A stretch of DNA of 64,000 nt, from contig RPFO01000015.1 of NCBI GenBank assembly GCA_009746045.1, forward strand, positions 521,029-585,028, given 5' to 3'. The notes under the pieces were generated by a model. That model was given only the letters and a program-made list of their open reading frames with translations. It was not told the DNA's origin and searched no databases. Position 1 is the first letter of the stretch; every line of letters begins with the position of its first letter. Shown here piece after piece: positions 42,301-51,626 of this stretch. The stretch is from Mesostigma viride (lineage: Eukaryota; Streptophyta; Mesostigmatophyceae; Mesostigmatales; Mesostigmataceae). The translations under genes and the position numbers were made by a program.

Positions 42301-45300
42301 AGCAACCGCAGATCGGTGGCCATGCGCATACCCGTCCATGCCCCGGTGATAGCGTCCTTCTTGGGCGCAACGACAACGGCAGCGGCATAGCTGGAGGAAG
42401 ATTGCCTGATGATACCGGCATCCTCTAACTCCTTGCATTGCTCGGCTACAAAATCCAACTCGGCCTGACTCAGGCGATGCTGGCGTCGGAACAAAGGAGT
42501 GTCAGTGTCCAATGGAACACGCATGGTCCCACCATTGAAACACCCCAGTTCATCACTTGTGAAAGCGAAGGCCCCCCTTGCAGTGCCTAGCCACTTTAGC
42601 ATGGCTGAGCGCTGCGCATCAGAAAGGTGTTCGCCAATAGCCCAGGGGTGCGTATCCGCGGGATCACCCACAGCTACCGCATGTGCCTCAAGATGCGGCG
42701 CCCTAGCCGCATCGTCGTGGAACAAGGAAAAGGCTGCCACGCCTGGTGTGACACCCACCGCCGGAGCCTCGCGTGCCGCACGGTGTATTACCCGATGCAG
42801 CGTGGGCTCGCCGGCCAGCACGGTGCTGGTCAGCAGGGCGGTCATGAGAATGATAGTCCACACCTGTCGCAGACGCCACCCCCATGCTGATGAAGTCCCC
42901 GTCGCTGCAGGGCGCTTCAGTTTGGCTGCGCGCGCCTCAACCTGCTGAGGCGGATTGGCTGGGGACGCCCCCCCAGACTGGCGCACGGCAACCGATGCAA
43001 GCAGCACATACCCGACCTGCAACACCGACATAGCCTGGCCTATCAAAGACCAGCGCTCACTCTCGAGCACGCCCGGCAGCGCCGAGGCCCCGACATGAAA
43101 ACCCATGCTGGCCTCACGAAATTCTGCGGGTGGCTGCACCAACAGACCGGTGGTAGTGTCCCAAACGAGACCCTTACCCCGATCACGGTATGCTGTCGAC
43201 CCTTGGTAACTGACCAGGGTCGGCAGTGCACACATGGGGCTCCCGACCCGGTTGACGCGTGCATACGGTGGGCGATCCTCGCTATCCACCTTCTGCGTGA
43301 CTAGGTGGGAAGGCAATGCTACCTCCGCAGACACACTCGGATGCTGCCTTGCTACGGCCCCCAAGACCGCCTGCACATCGGTCGCACACGCCACGTTGGT
43401 CCAATAGGCACGCAAACGATGCGTGAGCCCACCCAGCCCTGCGTTGTCACACACGATGGGCTCCCCCAGGAGTGCCACGATTGTAGCCCAGTCCTCCCGC
43501 ACCGCCTGATGTGGGCTGTCACCCGCCACAACGTTCTCAAACAGATACGCAGGCGGATGGGGCTGACGCGACTGCAACAGTCCCACCACACGCAACAGTT
43601 CCCAGAACAGCGCGCTACGCGGATCGGCTAGCCCCCGCCCTTGCCCTGCCTGGCTCAGGCCCTGGCACTCCCAACCCGCAATTACCAAGTCGATGGCATG
43701 ATGCCTGCGCAACAACTGCTGCACCTGCACCTCACCGATGGCTCGGATATCTTGAGGACATTCCCCAAACGGGTCACGCCATGCTGATGGCGGAAACTGC
43801 GCGGGATACTCTCGCGACAACACGCCACAGTGACTGAAGTACACCTGACGCGCCTTGTGCGATGGCTCTACCGCGATGAGTTTACGGCACACGCCGCCTG
43901 CGGCCAAAAAGCCTGCAATGCCCCCTCCGATCCCCGCAAACAGTTCCAACACTACCGCACCCTTGGCAAAATCAGGGGCCTGCGGTAAGATTGCAGCAGA
44001 AAAATTACCTTGGGCCTCCGAGACACCCGGTTGCAGCAAAGTGAGGCCATGGCTGGCCATCTGAGGAATGGTGATGACGGCTTCAGTCACCCGCTTGCGC
44101 ATAGCCAGCTGCCGCGTGGACGTCACAGCATCCAGCGACCACTGCGTGCGCATCTTGGCAATGCTCGCCGTTGGCTGGGGCAGCACCGTCCGATGCTTGT
44201 CCCACGCCGATGAGCCCGCCGCCCGTACCTCCACCATGCTGACCTCCACCACGCCCGCAGCCGCGGAAGGGTTGAGGCGTGCAGCCCCGGCTGAAGAACT
44301 GAAGCATGAGACCGGCACACTGGCCCGCTTCAGGCCAGCCCCATCCCAATCAGGGATGTAAGATGCCTCCTCCGCCCTATAGTCCACCTGAACCATGGCG
44401 CGAGCAAGGACATCCACCCCGAGTAGTGCGGAATATCCACACTTGTTGACCACCAGCGCATACGCGGACACGGTGGTCATGCTAGAGGCGCGCAACGGAT
44501 TGAAAATCACGTTGACTTTAACCGCCGTCATAGCGTACGGCTTACTAGCCGGACCCTGCCAACCTGACACAGACACGGGGCTTTCCACTAAGCCACCGTT
44601 CTCGTAGGTCAGGTTCAGCATGGTGGCCAAGTCCGTGCTGATGACTAGCGGCTGAGCACCGCTATCAAGCTTGACTGCGCCAACCAACGGACATGTCACC
44701 ATGTCGCTCCATACATCTCCACAGGCTCCAACTGCTTGGAACGCCATGGACGGCTCACCATTGGGGTATGGAACCACCGTGGGAACCTGGGGGACTGCAC
44801 TAGTGCGCTGCTGGCTACTTGTGCTGACCACTCCCGCTTGCACCACGGGCACTGCGGCTTCTACCGGCTGGCGCCCGTAGGTGACGGACTCAGAATTGCG
44901 CAAGGTGCGCACATCATGCCCATCTGCGAACAACTGGATCTCGGACACAACCGACCCCAGCCACTCAACCCCCTTCTGCCCGAAGGTGTCGACCACCTGC
45001 CGTGCTGAAAACATGGGTACGTCCACAATGAACGGCATTGGGTACACAGGCGCCAATCGCCTACGCTGCTCCAGCCCAGCAGGGTTCGCATGCTCAAAAG
45101 CAGATTGCACCCCAGCCAGCGGCATGGAAAAGGACGCGGGCAACTGCCCGGCAGGCAACATGGGTGCCTGCTGAAAAGAAAGCGGGCTGCGTGCCTGCTT
45201 GCCTTTGGTAGCCTCCGCAGCGTTGATCTCGACGTCACCCGGCATGGGCGCCCAGAATGGGTCCTCCCGGTACACCGTCTCGAATTGGTTGGGGGGCGCC

Positions 45301-45413
45301 GTCGCCTCCTCACCATGCTTGATGGCAGCCACCTGGGCTTCCATCGAGTCGGTCTTGCCCGCCATCTCGGCGAAGTGGACCGTCTTGATGCCCGCGGCTG
45401 GACACTTGTTCAT
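39375..45413 (-). CDS. Gypsy II pol polyprotein: PR, C5-MTase, RT, RNase H, IN, PHD
   Basis: One uninterrupted frame of 2012 codons from ATG 45413; the zinc knuckle just upstream is in the same frame, so real translation starts earlier through a frame change. Domains by residue: aspartic protease around D250 (VKLDSGAQPLV); cytosine methyltransferase about 486-805; hydrophobic segment 851-867; RT about 960-1180 with D1070 (SSLDLRSGF) and YIDD at 1130-1133; RNase H with D1279 (YTDWSKVGLG) and D1346 (TDHQPL); integrase with H1576, H1581, C1611, C1614 and the acids D1645, D1704, E1739 at DD35E spacing; PHD finger 1943-1987. Intact frame and active-site residues suggest function. The joining of MTase and PHD to one gypsy pol is the outstanding feature of the window. 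Confidence 0.93.
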   Translation of the reverse strand: MNKCPAAGIKTVHFAEMAGKTDSMEAQVAAIKHGEEATAPPNQFETVYREDPFWAPMPGDVEINAAEATKGKQARSPLSFQQAPMLPAGQLPASFSMPLAGVQSAFEHANPAGLEQRRRLAPVYPMPFIVDVPMFSARQVVDTFGQKGVEWLGSVVSEIQLFADGHDVRTLRNSESVTYGRQPVEAAVPVVQAGVVSTSSQQRTSAVPQVPTVVPYPNGEPSMAFQAVGACGDVWSDMVTCPLVGAVKLDSGAQPLVISTDLATMLNLTYENGGLVESPVSVSGWQGPASKPYAMTAVKVNVIFNPLRASSMTTVSAYALVVNKCGYSALLGVDVLARAMVQVDYRAEEASYIPDWDGAGLKRASVPVSCFSSSAGAARLNPSAAAGVVEVSMVEVRAAGSSAWDKHRTVLPQPTASIAKMRTQWSLDAVTSTRQLAMRKRVTEAVITIPQMASHGLTLLQPGVSEAQGNFSAAILPQAPDFAKGAVVLELFAGIGGGIAGFLAAGGVCRKLIAVEPSHKARQVYFSHCGVLSREYPAQFPPSAWRDPFGECPQDIRAIGEVQVQQLLRRHHAIDLVIAGWECQGLSQAGQGRGLADPRSALFWELLRVVGLLQSRQPHPPAYLFENVVAGDSPHQAVREDWATIVALLGEPIVCDNAGLGGLTHRLRAYWTNVACATDVQAVLGAVARQHPSVSAEVALPSHLVTQKVDSEDRPPYARVNRVGSPMCALPTLVSYQGSTAYRDRGKGLVWDTTTGLLVQPPAEFREASMGFHVGASALPGVLESERWSLIGQAMSVLQVGYVLLASVAVRQSGGASPANPPQQVEARAAKLKRPAATGTSSAWGWRLRQVWTIILMTALLTSTVLAGEPTLHRVIHRAAREAPAVGVTPGVAAFSLFHDDAARAPHLEAHAVAVGDPADTHPWAIGEHLSDAQRSAMLKWLGTARGAFAFTSDELGCFNGGTMRVPLDTDTPLFRRQHRLSQAELDFVAEQCKELEDAGIIRQSSSSYAAAVVVAPKKDAITGAWTGMRMATDLRLLNAHTPVDRYPMPRVDDVLDKISPHVKFVSSLDLRSGFHQIAVAPEDQRKLAFWGGGNLYEWVRMPFGHRNASAVFQRAMDKVLAGLPFAACYIDDVIVFSATFEEHLAHLEQVRLALEEHNMRLHPEKCKFAQRTLSFLGHQIVPGGRTPDAAKVESIVQAAVPTDVSGVRAYLGLAGYYRGYIENFSSKVKPLTELLKKGCVWAWGPAQQRAIETIKQELTSAPILRAPDYALPFVLYTDWSKVGLGAVLAQKDGDGREHVIAYASRSNNPAESRYSSYEGEALAVVWAIKHFRPYLVGRVFTLVTDHQPLQWLMTNTNLTGKLARWAMIIQEYHMTIVHRAGKDHVNADVLSRYAMPTTVDHTGARAMGAEGSSGSVVFVNAAGYAADDEEEAWWRSVEYSVADFGISDDPVRPSPFTPSKAVCAMEEGRSLSFDIDPSLQQLIAVQALLARSSLADCYTADIWLDGRVLEQVQGAVLTPTPVDWTPAQKATELNRVQHRAATYGWEDGVLYKLLGKRRVVVPPPDKRVAIVQAYHERYGHLGGNRTLSLVRTSYWWNNMRHTVAQVVASCVPCARTKANFSADHGAKELMSLPIKGLFYRWHVDLCGPFQESPDGNLYVMVCVESFSKWVELIPIADKHAATTAKHFADIITRFGAPAEVVTDQGGEFRGEFQELLDGCLIDHRRTSREHPQANGLAERLVQTVKQALRKWSLQVPESARWDRELAWIAMGYRMSPQESLATFSPYFLLFGRNPLLPTEAQVAHPEPMAFDNAQQFLVEVLARAETFKKVMPIAMNNLFIAQHRDSLRYAQRRGGAYMARQLRFRPGQYVFLRTQLKHTLDVEAGPTILRIVAIKPSGVAILEGADGSRTTDNLSNLSPCSLPNLVHDLQPHTSRRVKDAQCQVCHRVDQAESMLLCDQCNCGWHMQCLQPVVTSIPEGDWFCPVCTAAQFTSRSLTAVTAALVLVRSLSS
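39447..39587 (-). other. PHD finger at the C-terminus of gypsy II pol
   Basis: Complete C4-H-C3 set: C1943, C1946, C1958, C1961, H1966, C1969, C1984 and C1987, in CQVCHRVDQ, LLCDQCNCGWHMQCL and GDWFCPVC. PHD fingers usually read histone H3 tails. Its position after integrase matches the chromodomain of chromoviruses, so a role in choosing insertion sites is a reasonable inference. Confidence 0.9.
43014..43958 (-). other. C5-cytosine methyltransferase domain within gypsy II pol
   Basis: Motif I VVLELFAGIGGGIAGF (487-502) binds AdoMet. Motif IV is GWECQGLSQAG with the catalytic Cys583; the usual PC reads EC. Motif VI is FENV (625-628). A degenerate motif VIII reads THRLRAYWTN (664-673). Motif X-like SLIGQAMSVLQ is at 789-799, with Q for the usual N. 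The variable target-recognition part would lie about 680-745. Order and spacing fit a DNMT/Dcm-type enzyme. The E-for-P change in motif IV is a caution about activity. Confidence 0.87.
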
Positions 45414-46225
45414 CAGGTGCCACTTCGTGTCTGCCCCATGCGGCTTCGTGCAGCGGCTTGGACACTCGCGACTAAGGTGCCCATCCTTGTCGCAAAGGAA
45501 GCAGCCCGATTTGCGCGCATCCGTCCTAGTACCCGTCTGTGAGGACGTGCCCCCCCAGCTCGCGTCGGGGCGGCAGCGTCTTTGTTGCCGCCAGCGGCGT
45601 TACCCTGGGTTGCATCATGCGATGAGGCGTTGCGAGACCCCCCTTGGTTCCTGCTAGCACCGTGGCCGCCTTGCGGGCGCGCTTGTCTTGTGGCAGACGA
45701 CTCACCCGACTTGGCCTTGGTCAGCGCGTCGACCTTGGCCTGCAGCTCGGCCACCACCGTGCTTACCGAGATCCGGCCTTGCGCGTGTCGTCGCATCATG
45801 GCCCTGACCTCAATGCACAGTGACCGCAATCGCCACGGCTGGCCGTTGGGCGGCGTGGGCAGCTCCATCTCCTTGGAGCCTAGCGCTTGCAGCCATTTCT
45901 GACACGCCAGCTTTTCGGACCAGTCCTCCACTTCGCCGGCGAACTCCATGAGGCGCTCGTAAGATTGCTCCGGGGTTTCACCCTCGGCTATCTTGAAACT
46001 GCGCCACTCACGCTCTGCCTTGATGGTCTCCACCGGGTATTCCTGGCGAAGGAGGCCCCACAGTTCCTCGGCAGGGTCGACACCATACATGATGTTGTCA
46101 TAGTCGGGCTGGCCACGCCCGTCGAAGCCGAACCACACGTCCGTGTGACGCGTGTACAGCGAGACCTCTCTCCACTGCTCCACCAGCCTAGCCACTCGCC
46201 TCAGCGTAAGGCCGTGAAAAAAAAA
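45413..46225 (-). CDS. Gypsy II Gag, capsid part and zinc knuckle
   Basis: The frame 46195-45413 holds the capsid (DNIMYGVDPAEELWGLLRQE, SFKIAEGETPEQSYERLMEF, KLACQKWLQALGSKE), then a basic Gly/Asn-rich region. At seven G on the element strand (45550-45556) the protein-like sequence changes to the -1 frame, where CFLCDKDGHLSREC forms a CCHC knuckle (about 45460-45503) that continues straight into pol. A -1 gag-pol frameshift at this G7 is plausible. Confidence 0.83.
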   Translation of the reverse strand, partial: FFFHGLTLRRVARLVEQWREVSLYTRHTDVWFGFDGRGQPDYDNIMYGVDPAEELWGLLRQEYPVETIKAEREWRSFKIAEGETPEQSYERLMEFAGEVEDWSEKLACQKWLQALGSKEMELPTPPNGQPWRLRSLCIEVRAMMRRHAQGRISVSTVVAELQAKVDALTKAKSGESSATRQARPQGGHGASRNQGGSRNASSHDATQGNAAGGNKDAAAPTRAGGARPHRRVLGRMRANRAASFATRMGTLVASVQAAARSRMGQTRSGT

Positions 46226-47220
46226 TGCATGTTGTTCATCACAAACTCATGCATTACAGCGCCTTGCGTAGTCATGTATTGCAGATCAATCCATGACTTG
46301 TACGCGTTGTAGGCCTGCGCCAGCGTGGCCAGATTGCCGGTTGTGGAGAACTTCTCGCGCATGTCCACCCGTGGTAGGGTGGGCATCTTCGCGCCTTCCG
46401 GTATGAGGCGCACCCTTTGCGGGTACTGCACCCCATCGGCATCCTCCGGCGGTCGCTGAGCTGCGCGTCCCTGCGCCAGCGTGCTTGGTCGTGCTGCCTC
46501 CCGTACTCGGAAAGCCAGCGGCGTGGTTATGTCCTCCATGGGCGGAATGCGCCCGATTGGCACACTTGACCACCGTGCAGTCGACCCGCCGGTCAGCGCC
46601 CCACCGCCTCGCCCAAACGGAATTGAGGCCCCGCCTGGCAGCATGCGTCCTGGTGCACCCCTGTGTGGGTCCATCGCGCGCGCCAGCCCTGCCCCGTTCT
46701 CCTCGTGCAATCCGTCTCGCGCTTGATCGAAAGGCAGGCGCCTGGGCGCCAGCGTATACTCGCCCCGTGGCTGACCATCCGCCTCACCAAGCAAGTCGTG
46801 TTGGGTTAGCGACCCAGCCAAAACCCCCGGTTCCATCGAAGCCCTTCCCGCCGCATTACCTGAGGTTGGCGGCTGGTCCCGCTCCCTCGGCTCCGCGGCA
46901 ACACCACTGGGGCCCGGCATCGATGCCTGCCCGTCCCATGGTGTGGACTGCAGATGACGACCCTCTACGGCCACCAATCTGTCGGTCACTTCCCGCATCT
47001 GCAGCGCCAATTGCTGCTGCAACTGTTGCGACTGTTGCTGCATCTGCGCTTGCATCTGCGCGAACAGCGCCACCATACTCAGCGGCGCTTCTTGGTCGCG
47101 ACTCTCACCCACTGCGGGTACGGCGGGAGGAATCCCGCCATTCGACCCCGGAGCGGACGTGTCGGCATCTGCTCTATTTGCATCCGCCATGGCTCGAGTC
47201 TGCGCTCGCGTCAGTGGCAT
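46201..47220 (-). CDS. Gypsy II Gag, N-terminal part
   Basis: ATG at 47220 (MPLTRAQTRAMADAN). It has a Gln-rich probable coiled coil (MQAQMQQQSQQLQQQLALQM) and a Pro/Arg-rich linker, then YNAYKSWIDLQYMTTQGAV. The frame ends at nine T on the element strand (46217-46225). A -1 shift there joins it without a stop to the capsid frame (RRVARLVEQWREV). The indel may be a mutation, a sequencing error in the homopolymer or a second slippage site. Confidence 0.8.
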   Translation of the reverse strand: MPLTRAQTRAMADANRADADTSAPGSNGGIPPAVPAVGESRDQEAPLSMVALFAQMQAQMQQQSQQLQQQLALQMREVTDRLVAVEGRHLQSTPWDGQASMPGPSGVAAEPRERDQPPTSGNAAGRASMEPGVLAGSLTQHDLLGEADGQPRGEYTLAPRRLPFDQARDGLHEENGAGLARAMDPHRGAPGRMLPGGASIPFGRGGGALTGGSTARWSSVPIGRIPPMEDITTPLAFRVREAARPSTLAQGRAAQRPPEDADGVQYPQRVRLIPEGAKMPTLPRVDMREKFSTTGNLATLAQAYNAYKSWIDLQYMTTQGAVMHEFVMNNMHFFFTALR

Positions 47221-47656
47221 GCACCAGCTGACCGATGGGCAAAACAAGAACCAACAAGCCTAGGTTTCGCTGAGAAGAAGCAACAACCAAAGGCTTTAAA
47301 ATCTGTCTCAAGACACTTCCTTTACAAACTGTCAGCCAGGCCGTTCCCTGTACTGCTGATGGTTGATAAACACTAAAGCCAACGTCTTGGCTTCGAACAG
47401 AAGGAAGCAGACTACCGGGTAGTCTCTTCGAGTAAGAAAGGAGGGCTCTCAGCCGAGGACAAGGAACTGTCCCTCGTGCCTGATAACCACCTTATTGCCT
47501 CCCCTGCTATAGAATAATGCTTTCAAAACACACAATTTGCACAGTCTGATGATGAAGCCGCACATGCGGAATTTATTGAGAAAGTTAATACAATTACAAC
47601 ACGTTGATAGTCTCAATATCGATGCACTCCATGCTCACGAGCCCGCAGTTAGGCAG
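47221..47656 (-). other. 5' leader of gypsy II
   Basis: Non-coding stretch between block A of the right LTR and gag. The A/leader junction reads TGGAGCGCTGCCTAAC on the minus strand, starting with TGG as a primer-binding site should, but I cannot assign a tRNA. Confidence 0.5.
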
Positions 47657-48569
47657 CGCTCCATGACATGCTACCGGCCTTGCTCCCAAGGAAAGGGAGA
47701 AACACGAAGGCCACTAACGAGAGACTCGAAGAGACTACACGCTGCGTGAGAGTCCTCTTCGACTATGAACCAAACCATTCGTCATGCCACACGCATGACA
47801 CACGCCACACTTGTCAGTCCAGCCAGGAATGCCAAAACTATCTTGCTGCCTGAACCATGCGAATAGAAACCGCATTCCAGTTGCCGTCCTGGCTTTCTAC
47901 CACACATGCCAACAAAAGCAGGAAGGCATCCCGACAAATCTAAATTGCTACCCTGTTGCCGATCTCATCTCCTAGAGGCTCCGGCATTTCTGTCCCTGGG
48001 AATGTCCGACATTGAGTCACGTCCAGCAAGGTCGAAGCATAATATCCTTCAGACAATCTGCACGCTCACACCTTGCGTGTGAGTGGCCCAGCAAACATTG
48101 CGTCTAATCGTTCCTTTCTAGAAGAAATCCCTTTGTAGGGCTGCCAGCGATTTCGCATTCATTCCAGCGATCTGGCTCCGCACCGCAAATTGTCCTTTTC
48201 CATTTTCTGTCCAGTCCTCATAACGTTGACCCGCTATTCTACACCACAAAGACACCTGGCCTGTCAATAGCCTCGGCGCTGTTGAAGTCCAGCAGTCCAG
48301 CTTCAGCTCCAGCTGTCCACTAACACGCGTATGATCCTCTCGACGCTGCACACTTGTGCTGCCGTCCGCTCAAGTCAGTGCTGCGCGCCCAGCTGTGCCT
48401 GGCCCGGCGCGCGTGCACGTACACTTTCGTCCGCTCTTATGCTGCAAGTGCTAGTGTCCCCCCCCGGTCACTAGCCTTTGTCGAAAATGCGTAGAAAACA
48501 AATTCCTTGCGCACGTCACCGGTCTTGTGCATAGTGGGCGCCCGGATGACATAGCTCGCGTCCGTGACA
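47657..48569 (-). repeat. Right LTR of gypsy II, block A only
   Basis: Matches 38293-39203. The 144-bp block B that follows A in the left LTR is absent here and internal sequence starts at once. Confidence 0.9.
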
Positions 48570-48736
48570 AGAATCCACGACCATGCAGGGTCTGTAATTG
48601 AGACATCTTGCCGGAAATTACCACCATGTGACATGCCGAATGCACCACAGAAGGGCACAGACAAGGTCGTTGAGGCACAGGCAGTCTCGCTGCCTGTGGC
48701 CGGCCTCCATGCTGTTATTATTGTTTACATGCAGGC

Positions 48737-51440
48737 CAGTGTTTCTAGTAGAGGTTTTTAGGAAACGTCAAAATGTTGACTTTTGCCCCTGACCCTTCCA
48801 TCAAAATGTTGACTTTTTGCCCCGGCGTAGCGTCAACATTTGACTTTTTGCCCCGACGTAGCGTCAAACATGATGATTGCTTTTTTTGGGGGGGGGCTGG
48901 CCTAGGCCTGCTAGTTTGGGGAATAGCTTGCAAATATAGACGTTATCTCATTGATAACAGAAGGAGAAAGGGGCGTCACGACTCATGTGGTGTTGGTACC
49001 ACAACAACGTGTGTTTATTAAAATGATTAAATTATAGCCTGAGCCTTTTTAAAAGCCACCGTATAAAAACCCAGCAGTCGCGGAAATATGTAAGACATGA
49101 TAATGATGATATAATCCGGATCACAGGTATTGCCCGTGCGACTCTGCCAGTGTGCCTCTAGGGCATAAGCCGTAGGATAAAACAAACAAGTCACACGTGT
49201 CAAAAGTGCAGCGGGGCTGACCGCACCCTATAGACTCTGCAAACATTATGCCCATCAAAGCCAACTGCCTGATCCCCTTGTTGTTGCCAGGTTGCTTTCT
49301 CCTGCCGCGCTCAAAGTTTTCTTCCCAGATTTCCCTCCGGCAGAGACGGCCGACCCTCGATCGTCCCGCAGTTTCAGTTGCTGTATCCGCAGGCGCTTTC
49401 TCAGTGCCGCTTTCGTTCTCCCCCACATCAACCGCCTCGTCAAGCTCTTCTCTCGCCCGCTTGGCACGACGGTGCTTACCCTGCCTATCATCCGCCAAAA
49501 TCCTGCCAACATCCACGACATCCTTTTCCGCATCATCCGAAGCCAGTCCACCCAGTTTCTTTTTATTAACAAGCTAGCGATGGACTCTGACTTGAAAGAT
49601 ACAGCACCTTTTTTGTTAGCCATTCTTTACCGCAATACTTTAAAAGCAAAACGCATCCATTGGAAACGACCTAATGCGAGCTGCGACGAGTATCGCTTCG
49701 CCTGCATTTAATGCCCCCGGTAATCTTGTCGCGTACTCTTGCCAAACTCCCTGCACTGACAGTAGCCCACGACCTCGTTGGCCCTCATGAGGTATGGCTG
49801 CATGAGTGATCGATGGGCCACATGCTAGCCTTACCCCACTAGTGCTGCCCACTTTTCTGGATAAGACGAGAAGCCAGTGCCAACTGCACTTCTCAAAAAG
49901 GTGAGACCTGAGAGTGAGGTATGGCTAGGTTAGACTTCACACTGTGTTCTTTGTTGCAAATGAAATAACGTTTTTTATTACCAATACTCTACCTAACTTG
50001 GCAGCTCTGTTTCAGCAATGGCTGGGCTCGATGAAAGAAAGGAGGGCTGGCCACACTTGCCACGCACCACCATGACCAAGACAGAGTTCAAGGAGGATCC
50101 ACACAGAGCTACATCCAACGCCCTGGTGGAAACACACACTTATCCCAATGAATGCCTTACACTTACGCAATATCTTGCGTCAGCCTTACCTCGTAGCCAC
50201 GCTCAGTATCTGATCCTGACGACAACCGCTTTGTCGTCCATACTGCTTCAATTACACCAAAGCTACTCCGTGGCACTCGGCTTTGGTCAGCACCAAGACC
50301 TAAAAGTACACAAAATCCTAAGTCGTTGTCTGCAACGACTCCCTGTTCCGCATATGAAACATATCATCTAGCACTTTCTCTTTAGACGACAAAATCAACT
50401 AGACAACCTGGGTAGGCCAGAAATCCCAGACGACAAAATGCCCTTGTCGCAGAGCACTCCAGTGTCGACTTGCCGACCCCTGAGCTTGCCAAACAACTAT
50501 ATCACCAACCAAGCATGTACGACAACTAGCTGGCCCTGACGAGAAAAGCTGCCTTGTCGCATTCACAAAAGCGGCTTGCCAGCCTGCCGAATATCAATGC
50601 CAATATCGCACGACATTATCTACCTGCAGCGTACAGTTCTCGAAATCAATAACGCGCCAGCTTGCGTGCACGTGCATGTTCAGCCTGCATGATCCGCATA
50701 ATTGCCAGGCTGGCAGCCTAGCTTGGTCCGTGTTGTAGTCCAGCAGCCAGTGCGTGCTGCTTGCCAGCGTTGGCACTGACCTCCTGGTGACGCATGTCAG
50801 TACCGCTGTCAACTCGATCCCCGTGCTGCGCGTCGCGCTACGGCGCATGCGTTGCTCCCGTAAGGCCCAAATGCCAAAGGCGTAACAACTCGCACACGCG
50901 CAATGCCTAGCTGCCTCGCCTCGTCCCCCGGGCCGGCCGCGTGGCGGCCCCGCGTAAAGCCAATACTCGTGCGAATCGGAACGGCGCGCGACAATCTGTT
51001 GCTGGCTTGCTGCGTCCTTTTACCTCCACTGCACCGTGACAGGCAAAGCCTAGAACAGTGCCAAGTGCCCGATGTGTGTCTCAGAAAGACCTGCTGGCAA
51101 ACAAACTGGCAAGATTTCCGCTCCGTATCATGAATGTTCCAGACAGCTAGTATAGTCCAGTAACAAGGAGTATATTGCACAAGTTCTCGTGGTTGACGCT
51201 GCGCCCCTACCCCGCGGTCCAGCGACGCCGCGCCTCATGGCGCTCGTCAGTTGACGCCGAGCCCCTTGTGTTCGAAACCCGTTTGACGCACGAACACTTC
51301 GCGAACGTCAAAATGTTGACGATTCGGCATTTTTTTGGCGTCAAAGTGTTGACGTTTTACCCTAAAATGTTGACGTCTCATGGCGAAATTTGTGTTTTGC
51401 GTCAACATTTGACGAAAACGTCACGTTACTAGAAACACTG
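48737..51440. mobile_element. hAT-type DNA transposon, 2704 bp, probably non-autonomous
   Basis: Ends are CAGTGTTTCTAGTA and its exact inverse TACTAGAAACACTG. They are flanked on both sides by the 8-bp duplication ATGCAGGC (48729-48736 and 51441-51448), diagnostic of hAT. Subterminal zones at 48770-48875 and 51310-51425 repeat GTCAAAATGTTGAC and GTCAACATTTGAC, likely transposase-binding sites. Inside, 49121-49623 (minus) has protein-like but frame-broken sequence (ILADDRQGKHRRAKRAREEL) that I do not recognise. No hAT catalytic motif was found. Confidence 0.9.
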
Positions 51441-51626
51441 ATGCAGGCCATTGACAGTAAATGAAGCTTCCCTCACGACTTTTCCCATGTTTTGTCACAG
51501 TCAAACGTGAAGCCAGCTGGCAATTAAGTAAACCGCCAAAAAGAGAGCCGAAGTCAGAGGGTTAAAACACACATTTGTGGTATAAAACGCAGGCACTACG
51601 TGGCTGCACACTAGGAACTCAGAACT

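Larger units (their letters stand above)
38149..48569 (-). mobile_element. Ty3/gypsy retrotransposon II with DNA methyltransferase and PHD finger
   Basis: Outer ends are TGTCGCG (38149) and GTGACA (48569), with AGAA directly outside each (38145-38148 and 48570-48573). Order on the minus strand: gag, zinc knuckle, protease, C5-methyltransferase, RT, RNase H, integrase, PHD. The repeat arrangement is unusual. Block A (912 bp) occurs at 38293-39203 and 47657-48569. Block B (144 bp) occurs at 38149-38292 and 39206-39349 but not next to the right-hand A. A polypurine-like GAGGGGGGG abuts B at 39349-39357. This fits a circularly permuted insertion (see findings). Gag has a single-base frame change; pol is fully open. 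Confidence 0.93.
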
